A stretch of DNA of 27,966 nucleotides from Peptoniphilus sp. (GCA_029983555.1 JASBZH010000010.1:1-27966); one strand, 5' to 3'. Positions 1 through 8,705 are shown, counted from the first letter of the stretch. The notes: generated by a model not told the origin, from the letters alone. Translations and numbers: made by a program.

Positions 1-90
1 ATTTTGAGATATGATTTATTACAAGTGGCTAACTTATTGTTGCAATTTAAATATAATTTTTTAATGTGATTTCAGATTTTTAAAAAAATT

Positions 91-128
91 TAAGAACAAT
101 CTTTCATCGATGGAATTAGATGTTCTTA
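91..128. other. Long imperfect hairpin near the left edge
   Basis: Two perfect 8-base arms (91-98 and 121-128) enclose a loop that can itself fold around the palindrome CATCGATG. On the minus strand the hairpin is followed by a run of seven T after AAA, so it could be a second terminator for the symporter operon or a terminator of a gene beyond the left edge. Nothing else is recognisable in bases 1-225, which are AT-rich with no convincing gene. Confidence 0.35.
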
Positions 129-225
129 TTTATAAATAAAAGTTTTATATAATATTTTAAATTTAAAAAATATTGTTTTTTAAGTCGCACATAAGTATTT
201 TAATCCTTAATCTAATTTTTTACAT

Positions 226-255
226 AAAAAAACTGACCTCTCGCGAGATCAGTTT
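226..255 (-). terminator. Intrinsic terminator of the glutaminase-symporter operon
   Basis: An 11-bp stem (230-240 with 245-255, loop TCGC) pairs fully on the minus strand, where the only non-Watson-Crick pair is G-U, and is followed by a T run (complement of 226-230). It lies 17 bases past the symporter stop codon. The C/A mismatch on the plus strand supports minus-strand use. Confidence 0.85.
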
Positions 256-272
256 AAAATCTAATTTAAATT

Positions 273-1685
273 TTATTTTTTATCCCAAGATGTTATTTCA
301 TCTAAGTATGGTTTTAACACTTCAATTCTTTCAGGAACAAACACTGGGTCTTTTCCTTGTTTTAATTGATCCATGTAGTCATAGTAAGTTGCTACTGCAA
401 GTTTACCAATAATCATAAGTGCTATTAAGTTTATTACTGCCATTATTCCCATGAACACATCTCCTGTGTTCCAAACTACTGAGAAATCTCCAACTGATCC
501 TAAGAATACAAATCCAAGTACAAGCACTCTATAAACATTTAGTGCTCCTTTAGAAAATCCTAGGTTAAGGATATTATTTTCACCGTAGTAGTAGTTACCG
601 ATAACTGATGAGAAAGCAAACATAAATACACAAACTGTTAGGAAGTGTTGAGCCCATGCTCCTACTTCTGTTGCTAGAGCTGCTTGTGTTATTCCAAGTC
701 CTTGAAGTTCTGGATTTAGATAAACGCCTTCGCCTGCTATTATGATTACAAATGCTGTTGCTGAACATACAAGGATAGTGTCAAGATATACTCCAAGTGC
801 TTGGATAAGTCCTTGTTTTGCTGGGTGAGATACATCTGCTACTGCTGATGCATTAGGTACAGCACCCATACCAGCTTCGTTAGAGAATAGTCCACGTCTT
901 ACACCATTTAGTATTGCTGTTCCAAAAAGTCCACCAAATCCAGCTTTGAAATTAAATGCTTCAGAGAAGATTAATCCAAACATGTGAGGAACTTTTGTGA
1001 TATTAGTAATTAGAATAAATAAAACCATTGCCATATATGCAATTGCCATAATTGGTACTAGTAGTGAAGTTATATCTGCAATTCTTCTAAGTCCACCAAA
1101 TATTATAAATGCTGCTAGTATTATTACTATAACTCCAATAATCCAAGGTTCTACATTAAGTGAATTTGCAAATCCTGATGCAATTGTATTTGCTTGCATA
1201 GCGTTAAACATAAATCCATATACTACGCAAATTACAATTGAGAAAAGTGTTCCAAGTATAGGTTTATGAAGAGTTTTATTCATGTAGTATCCTGGTCCAC
1301 CTTTGAAAGTGCCGTCGTCATTTTTTTCTTTAAAAATTTGTCCTAGTGTATTTTCTACGAATGATGATGCTCCACCGATTAGTGCTGTAATCCACATCCA
1401 AAATACTGCTCCAGGTCCTCCTACTGATATTGCTGCTGCAACTCCTACGATATTACCTGTACCGATGTGAGATGCTGCAGAAATTGTGAAGGCTTTAAAT
1501 GGTGATATTGAATCTTTACTTTCTGATTTAGCGCTTATTAATCTTACTGCGTGACCAATATTTCTAAATTGTCCGCCTTTGATTTTAAAAGTAAAATATA
1601 GTCCTAAACCTAAAAGTAATGGAATTAGTATATAGGTATATATTGAGTCACTTAAAAATCCTGTTAAATTTTGAAAAGCTTCCAT
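273..1685 (-). CDS. Amino acid:Na+ symporter, AGCS family (GlnT/AlsT type)
   Basis: A 470-residue polytopic membrane protein of the alanine or glycine:cation symporter family, which imports a small neutral amino acid with Na+. The family signature is clear: GTGNIVGVAAA at residues 75-85, then VGGPGAVFWMW and ENTLGQIFK, and about ten hydrophobic helices across the usual family length. The ATG is preceded by AAAGGAG. It starts only 11 bases after the stop of the glutaminase gene, so the two are co-transcribed. Bacillus subtilis has the same pairing (glsA-glnT), which makes glutamine the most likely substrate here. That is inference, because alanine and glycine carriers share the fold and motifs. 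Confidence 0.93.
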   Translation of the reverse strand: MEAFQNLTGFLSDSIYTYILIPLLLGLGLYFTFKIKGGQFRNIGHAVRLISAKSESKDSISPFKAFTISAASHIGTGNIVGVAAAISVGGPGAVFWMWITALIGGASSFVENTLGQIFKEKNDDGTFKGGPGYYMNKTLHKPILGTLFSIVICVVYGFMFNAMQANTIASGFANSLNVEPWIIGVIVIILAAFIIFGGLRRIADITSLLVPIMAIAYMAMVLFILITNITKVPHMFGLIFSEAFNFKAGFGGLFGTAILNGVRRGLFSNEAGMGAVPNASAVADVSHPAKQGLIQALGVYLDTILVCSATAFVIIIAGEGVYLNPELQGLGITQAALATEVGAWAQHFLTVCVFMFAFSSVIGNYYYGENNILNLGFSKGALNVYRVLVLGFVFLGSVGDFSVVWNTGDVFMGIMAVINLIALMIIGKLAVATYYDYMDQLKQGKDPVFVPERIEVLKPYLDEITSWDKK

Positions 1686-1696
1686 AAATTTCTCCT

Positions 1697-2626
1697 TTAT
1701 TCATGTAAAAATATATTTAATCTTATGTCGTCTGAAAGTAGGTCAAGTAAATGCTTGCCTCTTACGCTATTACCTGATTCATCAAGTCTTGGGCTGTAAG
1801 TTACTATGGCACATCTTCCCGGCACAATTCCAAGAATAGCTCCACTTACGCCTGATTTTGCTGGAAATCCTACCTCCATCAAAAATCTTCCACTCTCTTC
1901 ATACATCCCACAAGATGCCATCTGAGAAAGCACGATTCTTACTATCTCTTCTGATACCAATCTTTCGCCTTTAGTATTTACTCCTCCGTTTGCAAATACT
2001 GATCCAAGCCTTGCAAGTTCTGTAGGTTTCATTCCTATTGAGCAATTTCTAATGTATAAGTCCAAAACTTCTTCGACAGATTTGTCGAATATATTTTTGC
2101 TCTTTAAATAGTAAGTGATCGCTCTGTTGACATCTGTAGTTTTCATCTCAGAATTATAAATTTTGTATAAAAATTTTATGTCATCTGACTCAGAAAGTTT
2201 TTTTACAAAAGACATAACTCTTTCGAATCTCACATCCACATCTTCTCCCTTTATTAAAGATGCAGTGGTAATTGCTCCTGCATTTATAAGTGGATTGGAC
2301 GCTCTGTCATCAATAGGTATTAGTGAATTAAATTTGTAAGGAGTTGGTTCTGTTCCAACTTTAGAAAAGACAACCTTTTTTCCATTGTCCATAAGGGCCA
2401 TCGTAAGACTTATAATTTTTGAAATTGATTGCATAGAAAATACTGTGTCTAAATCTCCATATTCATAAACCTCACCACCAGTTGTCACTATTGAAAGTGC
2501 AAATCCCTCAGGATCTACGTTGGCAAGTTCTGGAATATAAGATGCGACTTCGCCCTCTCCAATGTGCCTTTCGCTCTTCTTTATTGCTCCTTCTATCTTT
2601 TCTATAATATTCTCTTGATCTAACAT
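1697..2626 (-). CDS. glsA: Glutaminase A
   Basis: A 309-residue glutaminase of the serine-dependent beta-lactamase-like family, the normal length for the family. It hydrolyses glutamine to glutamate and ammonia in the cytoplasm. The catalytic Ser-x-x-Lys is visible as SISK (residues 67-70). Other family blocks include NPLINAGAI, a Tyr-containing stretch around residue 156, and FPAKSGVSGAILGIVPG near residue 253, which holds the conserved Lys-Ser-Gly. The start is well placed behind GGAGGTG. It is first in an operon with the downstream AGCS symporter, which fits uptake and deamidation of glutamine as a nitrogen, carbon or acid-protection route. Confidence 0.95.
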   Translation of the reverse strand: MLDQENIIEKIEGAIKKSERHIGEGEVASYIPELANVDPEGFALSIVTTGGEVYEYGDLDTVFSMQSISKIISLTMALMDNGKKVVFSKVGTEPTPYKFNSLIPIDDRASNPLINAGAITTASLIKGEDVDVRFERVMSFVKKLSESDDIKFLYKIYNSEMKTTDVNRAITYYLKSKNIFDKSVEEVLDLYIRNCSIGMKPTELARLGSVFANGGVNTKGERLVSEEIVRIVLSQMASCGMYEESGRFLMEVGFPAKSGVSGAILGIVPGRCAIVTYSPRLDESGNSVRGKHLLDLLSDDIRLNIFLHE

Positions 2627-2670
2627 ATTTCACCTCCATTTTCTAATATTTTGACTGATGTGCAAGTTCT

Positions 2671-2699
2671 ATTATATCTTATAATATAGTGAATGAAAA
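2671..2699 (-). promoter_or_regulatory. Possible glsA promoter
   Basis: On the minus strand a perfect TATAAT (complement of 2671-2676) lies 17 bp from TTTTCA (complement of 2694-2699), four of six matches to the -35 consensus. It is about 45 bases upstream of the glsA start in the 216-base divergent gap. The region is AT-rich, so chance matches are possible. Confidence 0.4.
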
Positions 2700-2797
2700 C
2701 CATTTTATAGAAATTGATTGTCCTTAAATTTATTTTCCCAGCATCTTTTATAATATTAATTAGCTCTAAGTTATTTATTTTTAAATAATAGTTTCAG

Positions 2798-2826
2798 TTG
2801 CCCAAATAGAGACATCTATATATAAT
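2798..2826 (+). promoter_or_regulatory. Promoter of the MATE gene
   Basis: TTGCCC (2798-2803), a 17-bp spacer and a perfect TATAAT (2821-2826). The expected transcription start falls at about 2832-2834, leaving a leader of roughly ten bases that is almost entirely the AGGAGG ribosome binding site. Confidence 0.65.
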
Positions 2827-2842
2827 ATGTAGAGGAGGATTT

Positions 2843-4153
2843 ATGAGTCTTAAAAAGCAATTTCTAAAATATGTAATGCCTTCTATTATTGCAATGTGGG
2901 TTTTTTCTATTTATACAATTGTAGATGGATTTTTTGTGGCAAACTTTGCTGGTGAGAGGGAGCTTTCTGCCATAACAATTATAGTTCCATATGTAAACTT
3001 CTTATTTGCAATAGCAATTATTTTTTCTATTGGTTCGCAGACTATTATAGGAATTTATCTCGGAGAAGGAAAAAAAGATGACGCCAATAGAATCTTTTCT
3101 TTTATTTTGATGTTTATCTCAATCTTTTGCATAGTTCTCGCAATCATTTCAATGATTTTTATCGATAAACTTATTTTTTTCTTGGGTGCATCACCAGGAC
3201 TTTTTAATTTAGCCAAAGACTATCTTAGAATTATTATAGTTTTTTCTCCATTTTACATCATAGCCTACTGTTTTGAAGTCTGGGTTAAGATCGACGGCTA
3301 TCCAAGAACTGCTATAATATGTGCAGTAAGTGCCTGTGTAACTAACATAGTTTTGGATTATCTTTTAATTGAAGTTTTAGAGATGGGCGTAAGGGGTGCA
3401 GCTTTTGCAACAGGTTTTGCACAACTGCTATCATTTACACTATTTTTACTTCACTTCAGGCGCGGTGTTGGATATCTAAGGTTTAACAAGATTAAGATGG
3501 AGACTCGCGAAGTAATTTACACTATAAAGAAAATTGTAGTGCTAAGCTTTGGAGAATTTGTTGCAGAATTTAACACTGCAAGTGTCGTATTTATTTTTAA
3601 CTACTTCATCATGAAGTATCTATCGCAGGAGTTTTTGCCTTCGTATGCAGTTATTAATTATATGTCTCTTTTAACTAACTCGACTTTTCAAGGCGTATGT
3701 CACGGGACTCTACCCTTGCTTAGTTTTTATCACGGTTCTCGCGAAAGAAAAAAGAGTAAGACTATCGTCAGATACGGCTTTATTTCTATAATAATAATTT
3801 CTCTAGTATTTTTTGGAATTTCATATTTTGGAGCAAGCACCTTATTAAATTTATTTTTAGAAGATGCCAAGAGTGTCAGCTCCTCTATTAGGCCTATGCG
3901 AATTTATGCTCTAATGTTTTTATTTTCTGGTCACAATTTATTTATCGCATCAATTGCATCGGCAATAGGTATGCCAAGATACTCGACAACAATTAATATA
4001 CTGCGTGGATCAGTCTTTCTTGTAATTTCACTTTCTTTTATGGTTCATGTATTTGGAGTAAAATATTTATTCTACGGAGCAATTTTGTGTGAGCTTTTGA
4101 CTTTAATGTTTTCAATTTACTCTTACAAAGAAATTAAGAGACCTGCAGTATAA
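2843..4153 (+). CDS. MATE family efflux transporter
   Basis: A 436-residue integral membrane protein of the MATE (multidrug and toxic compound extrusion) family, typical length, with about twelve hydrophobic helices in two homologous halves. It probably exports cationic drugs or metabolites using a Na+ or H+ gradient. The N-terminal half begins with the characteristic VMPSIIAMWVFSIYTIVDGFF region followed by a GSQTIIGIYLGEGKKDDA loop. The start at 2843 follows a near-perfect AGAGGAGG. It is transcribed alone, divergent from glsA, and ends in a bidirectional terminator. No neighbouring regulator is present and the substrate cannot be told from sequence. Confidence 0.9.
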   Translation: MSLKKQFLKYVMPSIIAMWVFSIYTIVDGFFVANFAGERELSAITIIVPYVNFLFAIAIIFSIGSQTIIGIYLGEGKKDDANRIFSFILMFISIFCIVLAIISMIFIDKLIFFLGASPGLFNLAKDYLRIIIVFSPFYIIAYCFEVWVKIDGYPRTAIICAVSACVTNIVLDYLLIEVLEMGVRGAAFATGFAQLLSFTLFLLHFRRGVGYLRFNKIKMETREVIYTIKKIVVLSFGEFVAEFNTASVVFIFNYFIMKYLSQEFLPSYAVINYMSLLTNSTFQGVCHGTLPLLSFYHGSRERKKSKTIVRYGFISIIIISLVFFGISYFGASTLLNLFLEDAKSVSSSIRPMRIYALMFLFSGHNLFIASIASAIGMPRYSTTINILRGSVFLVISLSFMVHVFGVKYLFYGAILCELLTLMFSIYSYKEIKRPAV

Positions 4154-4186
4154 ATATATTAGAAATTTAAAATTATTAAAAATATA

Positions 4187-4233
4187 AAAAACCTTCACTG
4201 TAAAAGCTTAAAAACTTTTTGAGTGAAGGTTTT
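4187..4233. terminator. Bidirectional terminator between MATE and degV genes
   Basis: The arms 4188-4199 and 4222-4233 are complementary over 12 bp (core ACCTTCACT / AGTGAAGGT), with an inner AAAAG/CTTTT helix. A tails and T tails flank both sides, so the hairpin can serve the plus-strand MATE gene (ends 4153) and the minus-strand DegV gene (ends 4237). Confidence 0.85.
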
Positions 4234-4236
4234 AAT

Positions 4237-5115
4237 TTATAAATATTTTTTATATTTTTCAGGAATACTCTCTGACAAATACGCCATGCCAGATATGTCT
4301 GGCCCAACGTGAGATGCTATAGTGTTTCCAACTTGAAGCGGTATAAAATCTTTAAATCCCTCTTCTTTAATCTTTTCAATAAACTTATCGAGTATTGAGA
4401 TGTCATCTCCATAAACTGGAAATACTGTATCAGCTCCTGGCTCTTTTGTATTTTTCTTAGCAATCTCTGCCATGCGATTGTATGCCCTGTTTTTACCTCT
4501 AACTACTTCAGAAAGATAAATTTCTCCATCCTCGCTTACTTCCAGTATTGGCATAATATTTAAAATACTAGATACTTTGGCTCCTGTTTTAGAAACTCTT
4601 CCGCCTTCATATAAATATTTTAAATCAAACACAGTAAATAGATGTTTTACATTACTTGTTAAAAATTTTGAAAATTCTAACAAGTCGTCATATTCCATGT
4701 TATTTTTGCAAGCAAGTCCCATATAATAAGTCACAAAGCCATTTCCAACTGATGCTGACTTTGAATCTATTACTGCCATTTTAATATCTGGGTATTTTTC
4801 TCTTAATTCATCTGCAGCTATTTTCGCGTTTTGGTAGCAGCCACTCATTTTCCCAGAAAGGGTAATACATATAAAATCAATTCCTCTTTTTGCATATTCT
4901 TCAAATTTTACGAGGTATTCATATGTAGTTATTTGACTAGTTTTAAAAACATGACCCTCTCTTTGAGCTTTAAAAAATTCGTCCATAGAGTAGTCGTCTT
5001 CTACAATGTCTATTCCATCGTAAATACTCTTTATATCTAAAATATCTATATCAAAATCTCTAATTATATCGTCATTTAAATCGCAAGAAGAATCAGAAAT
5101 AATTTTTGCGTTCAT
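4237..5115 (-). CDS. DegV family fatty-acid-binding protein
   Basis: A 292-residue DegV protein, the usual size. Members of this family (FakB) bind a fatty acid and present it to the FakA kinase for phospholipid synthesis. Visible family features are the N-terminal KIISDSSCDL strand, the TSQ lipid-pocket motif near residue 61, ITLSGKMSGCYQNA around residue 90, and YEGGRVSK at about 173. The start was set at 5115 rather than a few codons earlier because GGAGGA lies directly upstream at the right distance and inside the longer reading. It stands alone here, with no kinase gene nearby, so its specific lipid role is inferred from the family. Confidence 0.9.
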   Translation of the reverse strand: MNAKIISDSSCDLNDDIIRDFDIDILDIKSIYDGIDIVEDDYSMDEFFKAQREGHVFKTSQITTYEYLVKFEEYAKRGIDFICITLSGKMSGCYQNAKIAADELREKYPDIKMAVIDSKSASVGNGFVTYYMGLACKNNMEYDDLLEFSKFLTSNVKHLFTVFDLKYLYEGGRVSKTGAKVSSILNIMPILEVSEDGEIYLSEVVRGKNRAYNRMAEIAKKNTKEPGADTVFPVYGDDISILDKFIEKIKEEGFKDFIPLQVGNTIASHVGPDISGMAYLSESIPEKYKKYL

Positions 5116-5239
5116 AGTCTCCTCCAAATATGTTTCATGTAATTATTATAACATTAAAAAATCTTTTAATAAAATTAAAAGAGACTTAATATAATTTGTT
5201 TTATTAGACAATTTTTATTTTTTCAATTATTATAGATGT

Positions 5240-5692
5240 ATGGAAGAAAGATATATGAAAGCTGCCCTCTCTCTTGCTCGCATATCTTATAGAAGAGGCG
5301 ATGTTCCAGTGGGGGCAGTTATAGTTAAAAATAAAAAGATGATTGGATACGGTTTTAACAGAAAGGAAAAGCTAAAAAATCCACTCGCACACGCAGAAAT
5401 TATTGCGATAAATAGAGCCTCAAAATACTTAAAATCTTATCATCTGGAGGACTGCGATATTTATGTAACTCTCGAGCCATGCCTGATGTGTGTGGGTGCA
5501 ATTTTAAATGCTAGAATTAAAAATATTTATTTTGGAGCGCACAACAATAGGTTTGGCGCAGTCGAGAGTCATCAAAACATAGATAATTTAGTCACTAACC
5601 ACAAGATTAACTACCAAGGGAATATTCTGGGCGAAGAATGCAGCATAATTTTATCAAGTTTCTTTTCTAATTTAAGAAATAAACGCAAATAA
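5240..5692 (+). CDS. tadA: tRNA(Arg) adenosine-34 deaminase TadA
   Basis: A 150-residue zinc deaminase that converts A34 to inosine in the anticodon of tRNA-Arg(ACG), an essential step in bacteria. The zinc site is intact: HAE at residues 51-53 supplies the ligand and the proton-shuttling Glu, and PCLMC at 80-84 supplies the two Cys ligands. The NRK substrate loop is near residue 40. The N-terminus MEERYMKAALSLAR matches the family start, so 5240 is preferred over the internal ATG at 5255, although no strong ribosome binding site precedes it. The last 21 bases overlap tail to tail with the PAP2 gene. Confidence 0.93.
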   Translation: MEERYMKAALSLARISYRRGDVPVGAVIVKNKKMIGYGFNRKEKLKNPLAHAEIIAINRASKYLKSYHLEDCDIYVTLEPCLMCVGAILNARIKNIYFGAHNNRFGAVESHQNIDNLVTNHKINYQGNILGEECSIILSSFFSNLRNKRK

Positions 5693-6217
5693 GAATCCCA
5701 TGTTTTTTTGAAGGTAATCAAGTAAAAACTCATCGTAGATACTCTTAGTCAAAAAAGCAACAGCTATTCCGAGGATAGCTCCTATTATTACATCGCTTGG
5801 ATAGTGAACAAAGTGATAAATTCTTGAGAATGCAATTAAAAATGCAATAACTAAAAAGAAAACACCAAGTCCCTTAAAGTAAAATGAAATTGTAACTGCT
5901 GCTGCAAAGGAAGATGAAGCGTGGCCTGATGGGAATGAGAAGTCCTTTGGATTTTTTATAAGCAGTTCCACTCTATTTATCCACGAAGGTCTGTCTCTTT
6001 TAAGTAGATTTTTAAGTATCAAGTTGCAAAGTATTGCATTTACTATTAGAGCCAAAAAAATATTTATTGCATAAACTCTATATCCCAAATAATAGAGCAC
6101 AAACGTTGTGATTAACCAAATTGCTCCACCCGTTCCCAAGTGAGTTATGGCTACCATGTATGAGTTTAATCTCTTCGTCCTAATGTTTAATAAAAATGTT
6201 AAAAATTTTTTCTCCAT
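5672..6217 (-). CDS. PAP2 family membrane phosphatase
   Basis: A 181-residue membrane protein of the phosphatidic acid phosphatase type 2 superfamily, likely acting on undecaprenyl pyrophosphate or a lipid phosphate at the outer membrane face. All three catalytic motifs are present in order: KNLLKRDRP (K-x6-RP), PSGHA, and SRIYHFVHYPSD (SR-x5-H-x3-D). About five to six hydrophobic helices alternate with them. The start at 6217 is preferred to an upstream in-frame TTG because that TTG overlaps the GAGGG ribosome binding site. The 3' end overlaps tadA by 21 bases in convergent orientation. BcrC-like bacitracin resistance is possible but cannot be assigned from motifs alone. Confidence 0.88.
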   Translation of the reverse strand: MEKKFLTFLLNIRTKRLNSYMVAITHLGTGGAIWLITTFVLYYLGYRVYAINIFLALIVNAILCNLILKNLLKRDRPSWINRVELLIKNPKDFSFPSGHASSSFAAAVTISFYFKGLGVFFLVIAFLIAFSRIYHFVHYPSDVIIGAILGIAVAFLTKSIYDEFLLDYLQKNMGFLFAFIS

Positions 6218-6229
6218 ATTAACCCTCAA

Positions 6230-6558
6230 TTCTTTTTGGCTTTGCTGCTATTTAATCTCAATTAAAATTATTGTAATTTATCAAAATAAGTTTCAAAATT
6301 TGCAATTAATTACATTTATTTTTATTAATATACCCAATATTTATAATCAAGATATATACTTAGTATAAATTTATTGTAATTTCTCAAAAATAAAAGCCCA
6401 AAAGAAGCTTACCTCACAGGAGAAATCGTAAAAATTTAAACTAATAAAATTTGCAAAATCAAAAACTTTTAGATTTTACTATTAAATAATTTAATTTTTA
6501 ATTTCTATAATGAGATAAACTCTTTTGAGCTTAAATTATAAAAAATTTGGTTAAATAA
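6230..6558. other. Gene-free AT-rich spacer
   Basis: About 330 bases between the PAP2 start and the end of the small acidic protein gene. I see no convincing reading frame, RNA fold or strong terminator. A short 5-bp stem with a T-rich tail on the minus strand near 6390-6415 might terminate the small gene but is too weak to call. Confidence 0.5.
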
Positions 6559-6798
6559 TTATCTTCTGTTTTCTTCGTCAACCCACTTTTTGGCTTCTTC
6601 TACTGATCCTTCAGACGGAATTTCGATTCCAGATTCTGGATCTTTTCCAGCTTTTTTGTAGTAAACGTCGCCGTCAGGTCTATCTTCTTCTTTAACTGAT
6701 TTTTGTTGCTCTAAATGTGCTCTTATTTCTTGTTTTTTAGCTTCAGTAAGTGTTGTAGAAGCATCAATTAGTTTTTCCATTTTTTTTATATCTTCCAT
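6559..6798 (-). CDS. Small acidic protein of unknown function
   Basis: A 79-residue, highly charged, soluble protein without Cys or membrane segments. The N-terminal half (residues 1-38) is predicted helical and Lys/Glu-rich. The C-terminal half has a Gly/Pro-containing stretch followed by an IPSEGSVEEAKKWVDEENRR tail. From memory this tail resembles the end of small clostridial DUF3787-type proteins, a resemblance I cannot verify. Real-gene evidence is a GGAG ribosome binding site upstream, sensible amino-acid composition and a promoter with an operator-like dyad. It is divergent from the ABC exporter operon. No function can be assigned. Confidence 0.75.
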   Translation of the reverse strand: MEDIKKMEKLIDASTTLTEAKKQEIRAHLEQQKSVKEEDRPDGDVYYKKAGKDPESGIEIPSEGSVEEAKKWVDEENRR

Positions 6799-6839
6799 CT
6801 AATCATCTCCATTAATTCTATAAAATACGCTTATCTTTA

Positions 6840-6876
6840 TACTATTAATGATAGTACAATTAAATGTTTTTTTCAA
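6840..6876 (-). promoter_or_regulatory. Promoter with overlapping dyad upstream of the small acidic protein
   Basis: On the minus strand, TTGAAA (complement of 6871-6876), a 17-bp spacer and TATCAT (complement of 6848-6853) form a good promoter about 50 bases before the start codon. A perfect inverted repeat, TACTAT-TAATG-ATAGTA (6840-6856), covers the -10 box, a position suited to a repressor operator. The regulator is unknown. Confidence 0.5.
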
Positions 6877-6924
6877 TTACATTGATAAATTTTTAATATA
6901 AAGGCAAAGATATTTAAATTTTTA

Positions 6925-6953
6925 TTGAGGTATGTATATAAGTATGTTAAAAT
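6925..6953 (+). promoter_or_regulatory. Promoter of the heterodimeric ABC exporter operon
   Basis: TTGAGG (6925-6930), a spacer of 17 bp and TAAAAT (6948-6953), five of six matches in the -10 box. The predicted leader is about 15 bases and contains AGAAGGTG. The promoter is divergent from that of the small acidic protein. Confidence 0.55.
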
Positions 6954-6974
6954 GAATTGTTTAGAAGGTGTTAT

Positions 6975-8705
6975 ATGTTTAAAGTAATTTTTGAAAATAT
7001 AGGTGAGTATAAAAAGTACGCCATACTTTCACCTATATTTGTTCTACTCGAGGTTGCAACTAATGTTGCAATCACTTTTTATATGACAAAGATAATTGAC
7101 CTTGGTATAATGGAAGGCTCAACAGACGGCGTACTAAAATACGGGATTTTACTTTTAATTCTCGCTGCAGTCTCCCTTGCAACAGGAATAACTTCGGGAT
7201 ATCTTGCTACCAAGGCATCGGCAGGTCTTTCCAAAAATATGCGATACTCAATGTTTAAAAACATTACAAACTTTTCTTTTGAAAATATCGAAAAATTCAA
7301 AAGAGGTTCTTTAATCACAAGAATGACTACAGATGTACAGATGGTTCAAATGGCATTTCAACTTTCCACAAGAATGGCAATTAGAGCGCCCCTTACTCTT
7401 ATTATGGCACTAATCATGAGCGCTAGACTTTCAAAAGAGCTAGTTCCAAACTTCTTTATAATTATGGTAATAATTGCAATCGGAATGTCCTTTATAATCA
7501 CGCACGCTTATCCAATTTTTGAAATAGTTTTTAAAACTACCGACAAATTAAATACTGACGTATCTGAAAACTTAGCAGCAATTCGCGTAGTAAAATCTTT
7601 TGTAAAAGAAGACAAGGAAATTAATAAATTTGATGAAATTGCAGAAAATTTGCAAAATTACTACATGAAAGCTTCAAAGTTACTTGCTATGTCCAATCCT
7701 CTCATGAACTTTTGCACTTACCTAATGGTTTTACTAGTAGCTTGGTTTGGCGCTCACTTAATTGTAGGTGGCAGCATGACTACTGGGGCTTTGACTGGAA
7801 TTATAACTTATGCAATTCAAATTCAAGTTTCTCTAATGATGTTATCTATGATTCTAGTGCAAATTACAATTGCTAGAAACTCTCTAAATAGAATAAACGA
7901 AGTAATTGCAACAAAACCAAGCATCAAAAGTCCTAAAGACGCCACTTTTGAAATTAAAGATGGATCAGTTTCTTTTGAAGATGTGTCATTTTCTTATGTC
8001 GATGACATGGACAAATGTGCCCTAAAAGATATAAATCTAAAAATAAATTCTGGCGACTATGTCGGAATAATAGGCCCTACGGGATCAGCTAAATCAACTC
8101 TTGTAAATTTAATTGCAAGGCTTTATGACACAGACTCTGGCGTGGTTAAAGTCGGTGGCATTGACGTAAAAGAGTACGATCTTAAGTCTCTTAGAGATGC
8201 TGTTTCTGTTGTGCTTCAAAAAAATCAGCTATTTACAGGAACAGTAAGAGATAATTTACTTTGGGCAAATGAAGATTTGTGCGATGACGATCTAAAAAGA
8301 GCACTCTACATTGCATCTTGTGACGACTTTTTGGATCCAGATACAGACTTAGACAAAAAAGTTCAAGCAGGCGGCAGCAACTTCTCCGGTGGCCAAAAGC
8401 AAAGGCTATGTATCGCTCGCGCAATTTTAAAAGATCCAAAAATTTTAATCTTAGACGACTCTACTTCAGCTCTTGATAACCAAACAGAGACAAAGATAAT
8501 GAATGCAATAACTAAATTTAGACCAAATATGACAAAGATTTTAATCTCACAAAAAATTAAATCTTTAAAAAATACTGACTACACAATAGTTCTAGATAAT
8601 GGAGTCATAGAAAACATTGGAACTCACGAAGAACTTCTACAAAAAAGTGATATTTACTCTGAAATTAATGGAGTTCAAGAAAAGGACAGTGATTTTGATG
8701 CGTAA
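6975..8705 (+). CDS. ABC exporter half-transporter, degenerate-site subunit
   Basis: A 576-residue type IV ABC half-transporter: six-helix membrane domain (about residues 10-310) fused to an ATPase domain (about 330-576). Several key positions depart from consensus: Walker A reads GPTGSAKST (Ala for the usual Gly), Walker B ends ILILDDS with Asp replacing the catalytic Glu, and the switch His is replaced by Gln (ISQK). The signature NFSGGQ is canonical. This matches the degenerate partner of heterodimeric exporters such as TM287/288 or LmrCD. The ATG at 6975 with AGAAGGTG is preferred to an upstream TTG at 6957. It overlaps the next gene by 8 bases. The substrate, drug, peptide or lipid, is unknown. 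Confidence 0.92.
   Translation: MFKVIFENIGEYKKYAILSPIFVLLEVATNVAITFYMTKIIDLGIMEGSTDGVLKYGILLLILAAVSLATGITSGYLATKASAGLSKNMRYSMFKNITNFSFENIEKFKRGSLITRMTTDVQMVQMAFQLSTRMAIRAPLTLIMALIMSARLSKELVPNFFIIMVIIAIGMSFIITHAYPIFEIVFKTTDKLNTDVSENLAAIRVVKSFVKEDKEINKFDEIAENLQNYYMKASKLLAMSNPLMNFCTYLMVLLVAWFGAHLIVGGSMTTGALTGIITYAIQIQVSLMMLSMILVQITIARNSLNRINEVIATKPSIKSPKDATFEIKDGSVSFEDVSFSYVDDMDKCALKDINLKINSGDYVGIIGPTGSAKSTLVNLIARLYDTDSGVVKVGGIDVKEYDLKSLRDAVSVVLQKNQLFTGTVRDNLLWANEDLCDDDLKRALYIASCDDFLDPDTDLDKKVQAGGSNFSGGQKQRLCIARAILKDPKILILDDSTSALDNQTETKIMNAITKFRPNMTKILISQKIKSLKNTDYTIVLDNGVIENIGTHEELLQKSDIYSEINGVQEKDSDFDA

Noticed and set aside
173..412. Plus-strand open frame across the symporter terminator
   Set aside because: It runs through a terminator hairpin and antisense to the symporter gene end, with no ribosome binding site.
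6230..6558. Possible small RNA or riboswitch in the gene-free spacer
   Set aside because: No conserved riboswitch core, no stable GC-containing helices and no strong terminator; only a 5-bp stem near 6390-6415.
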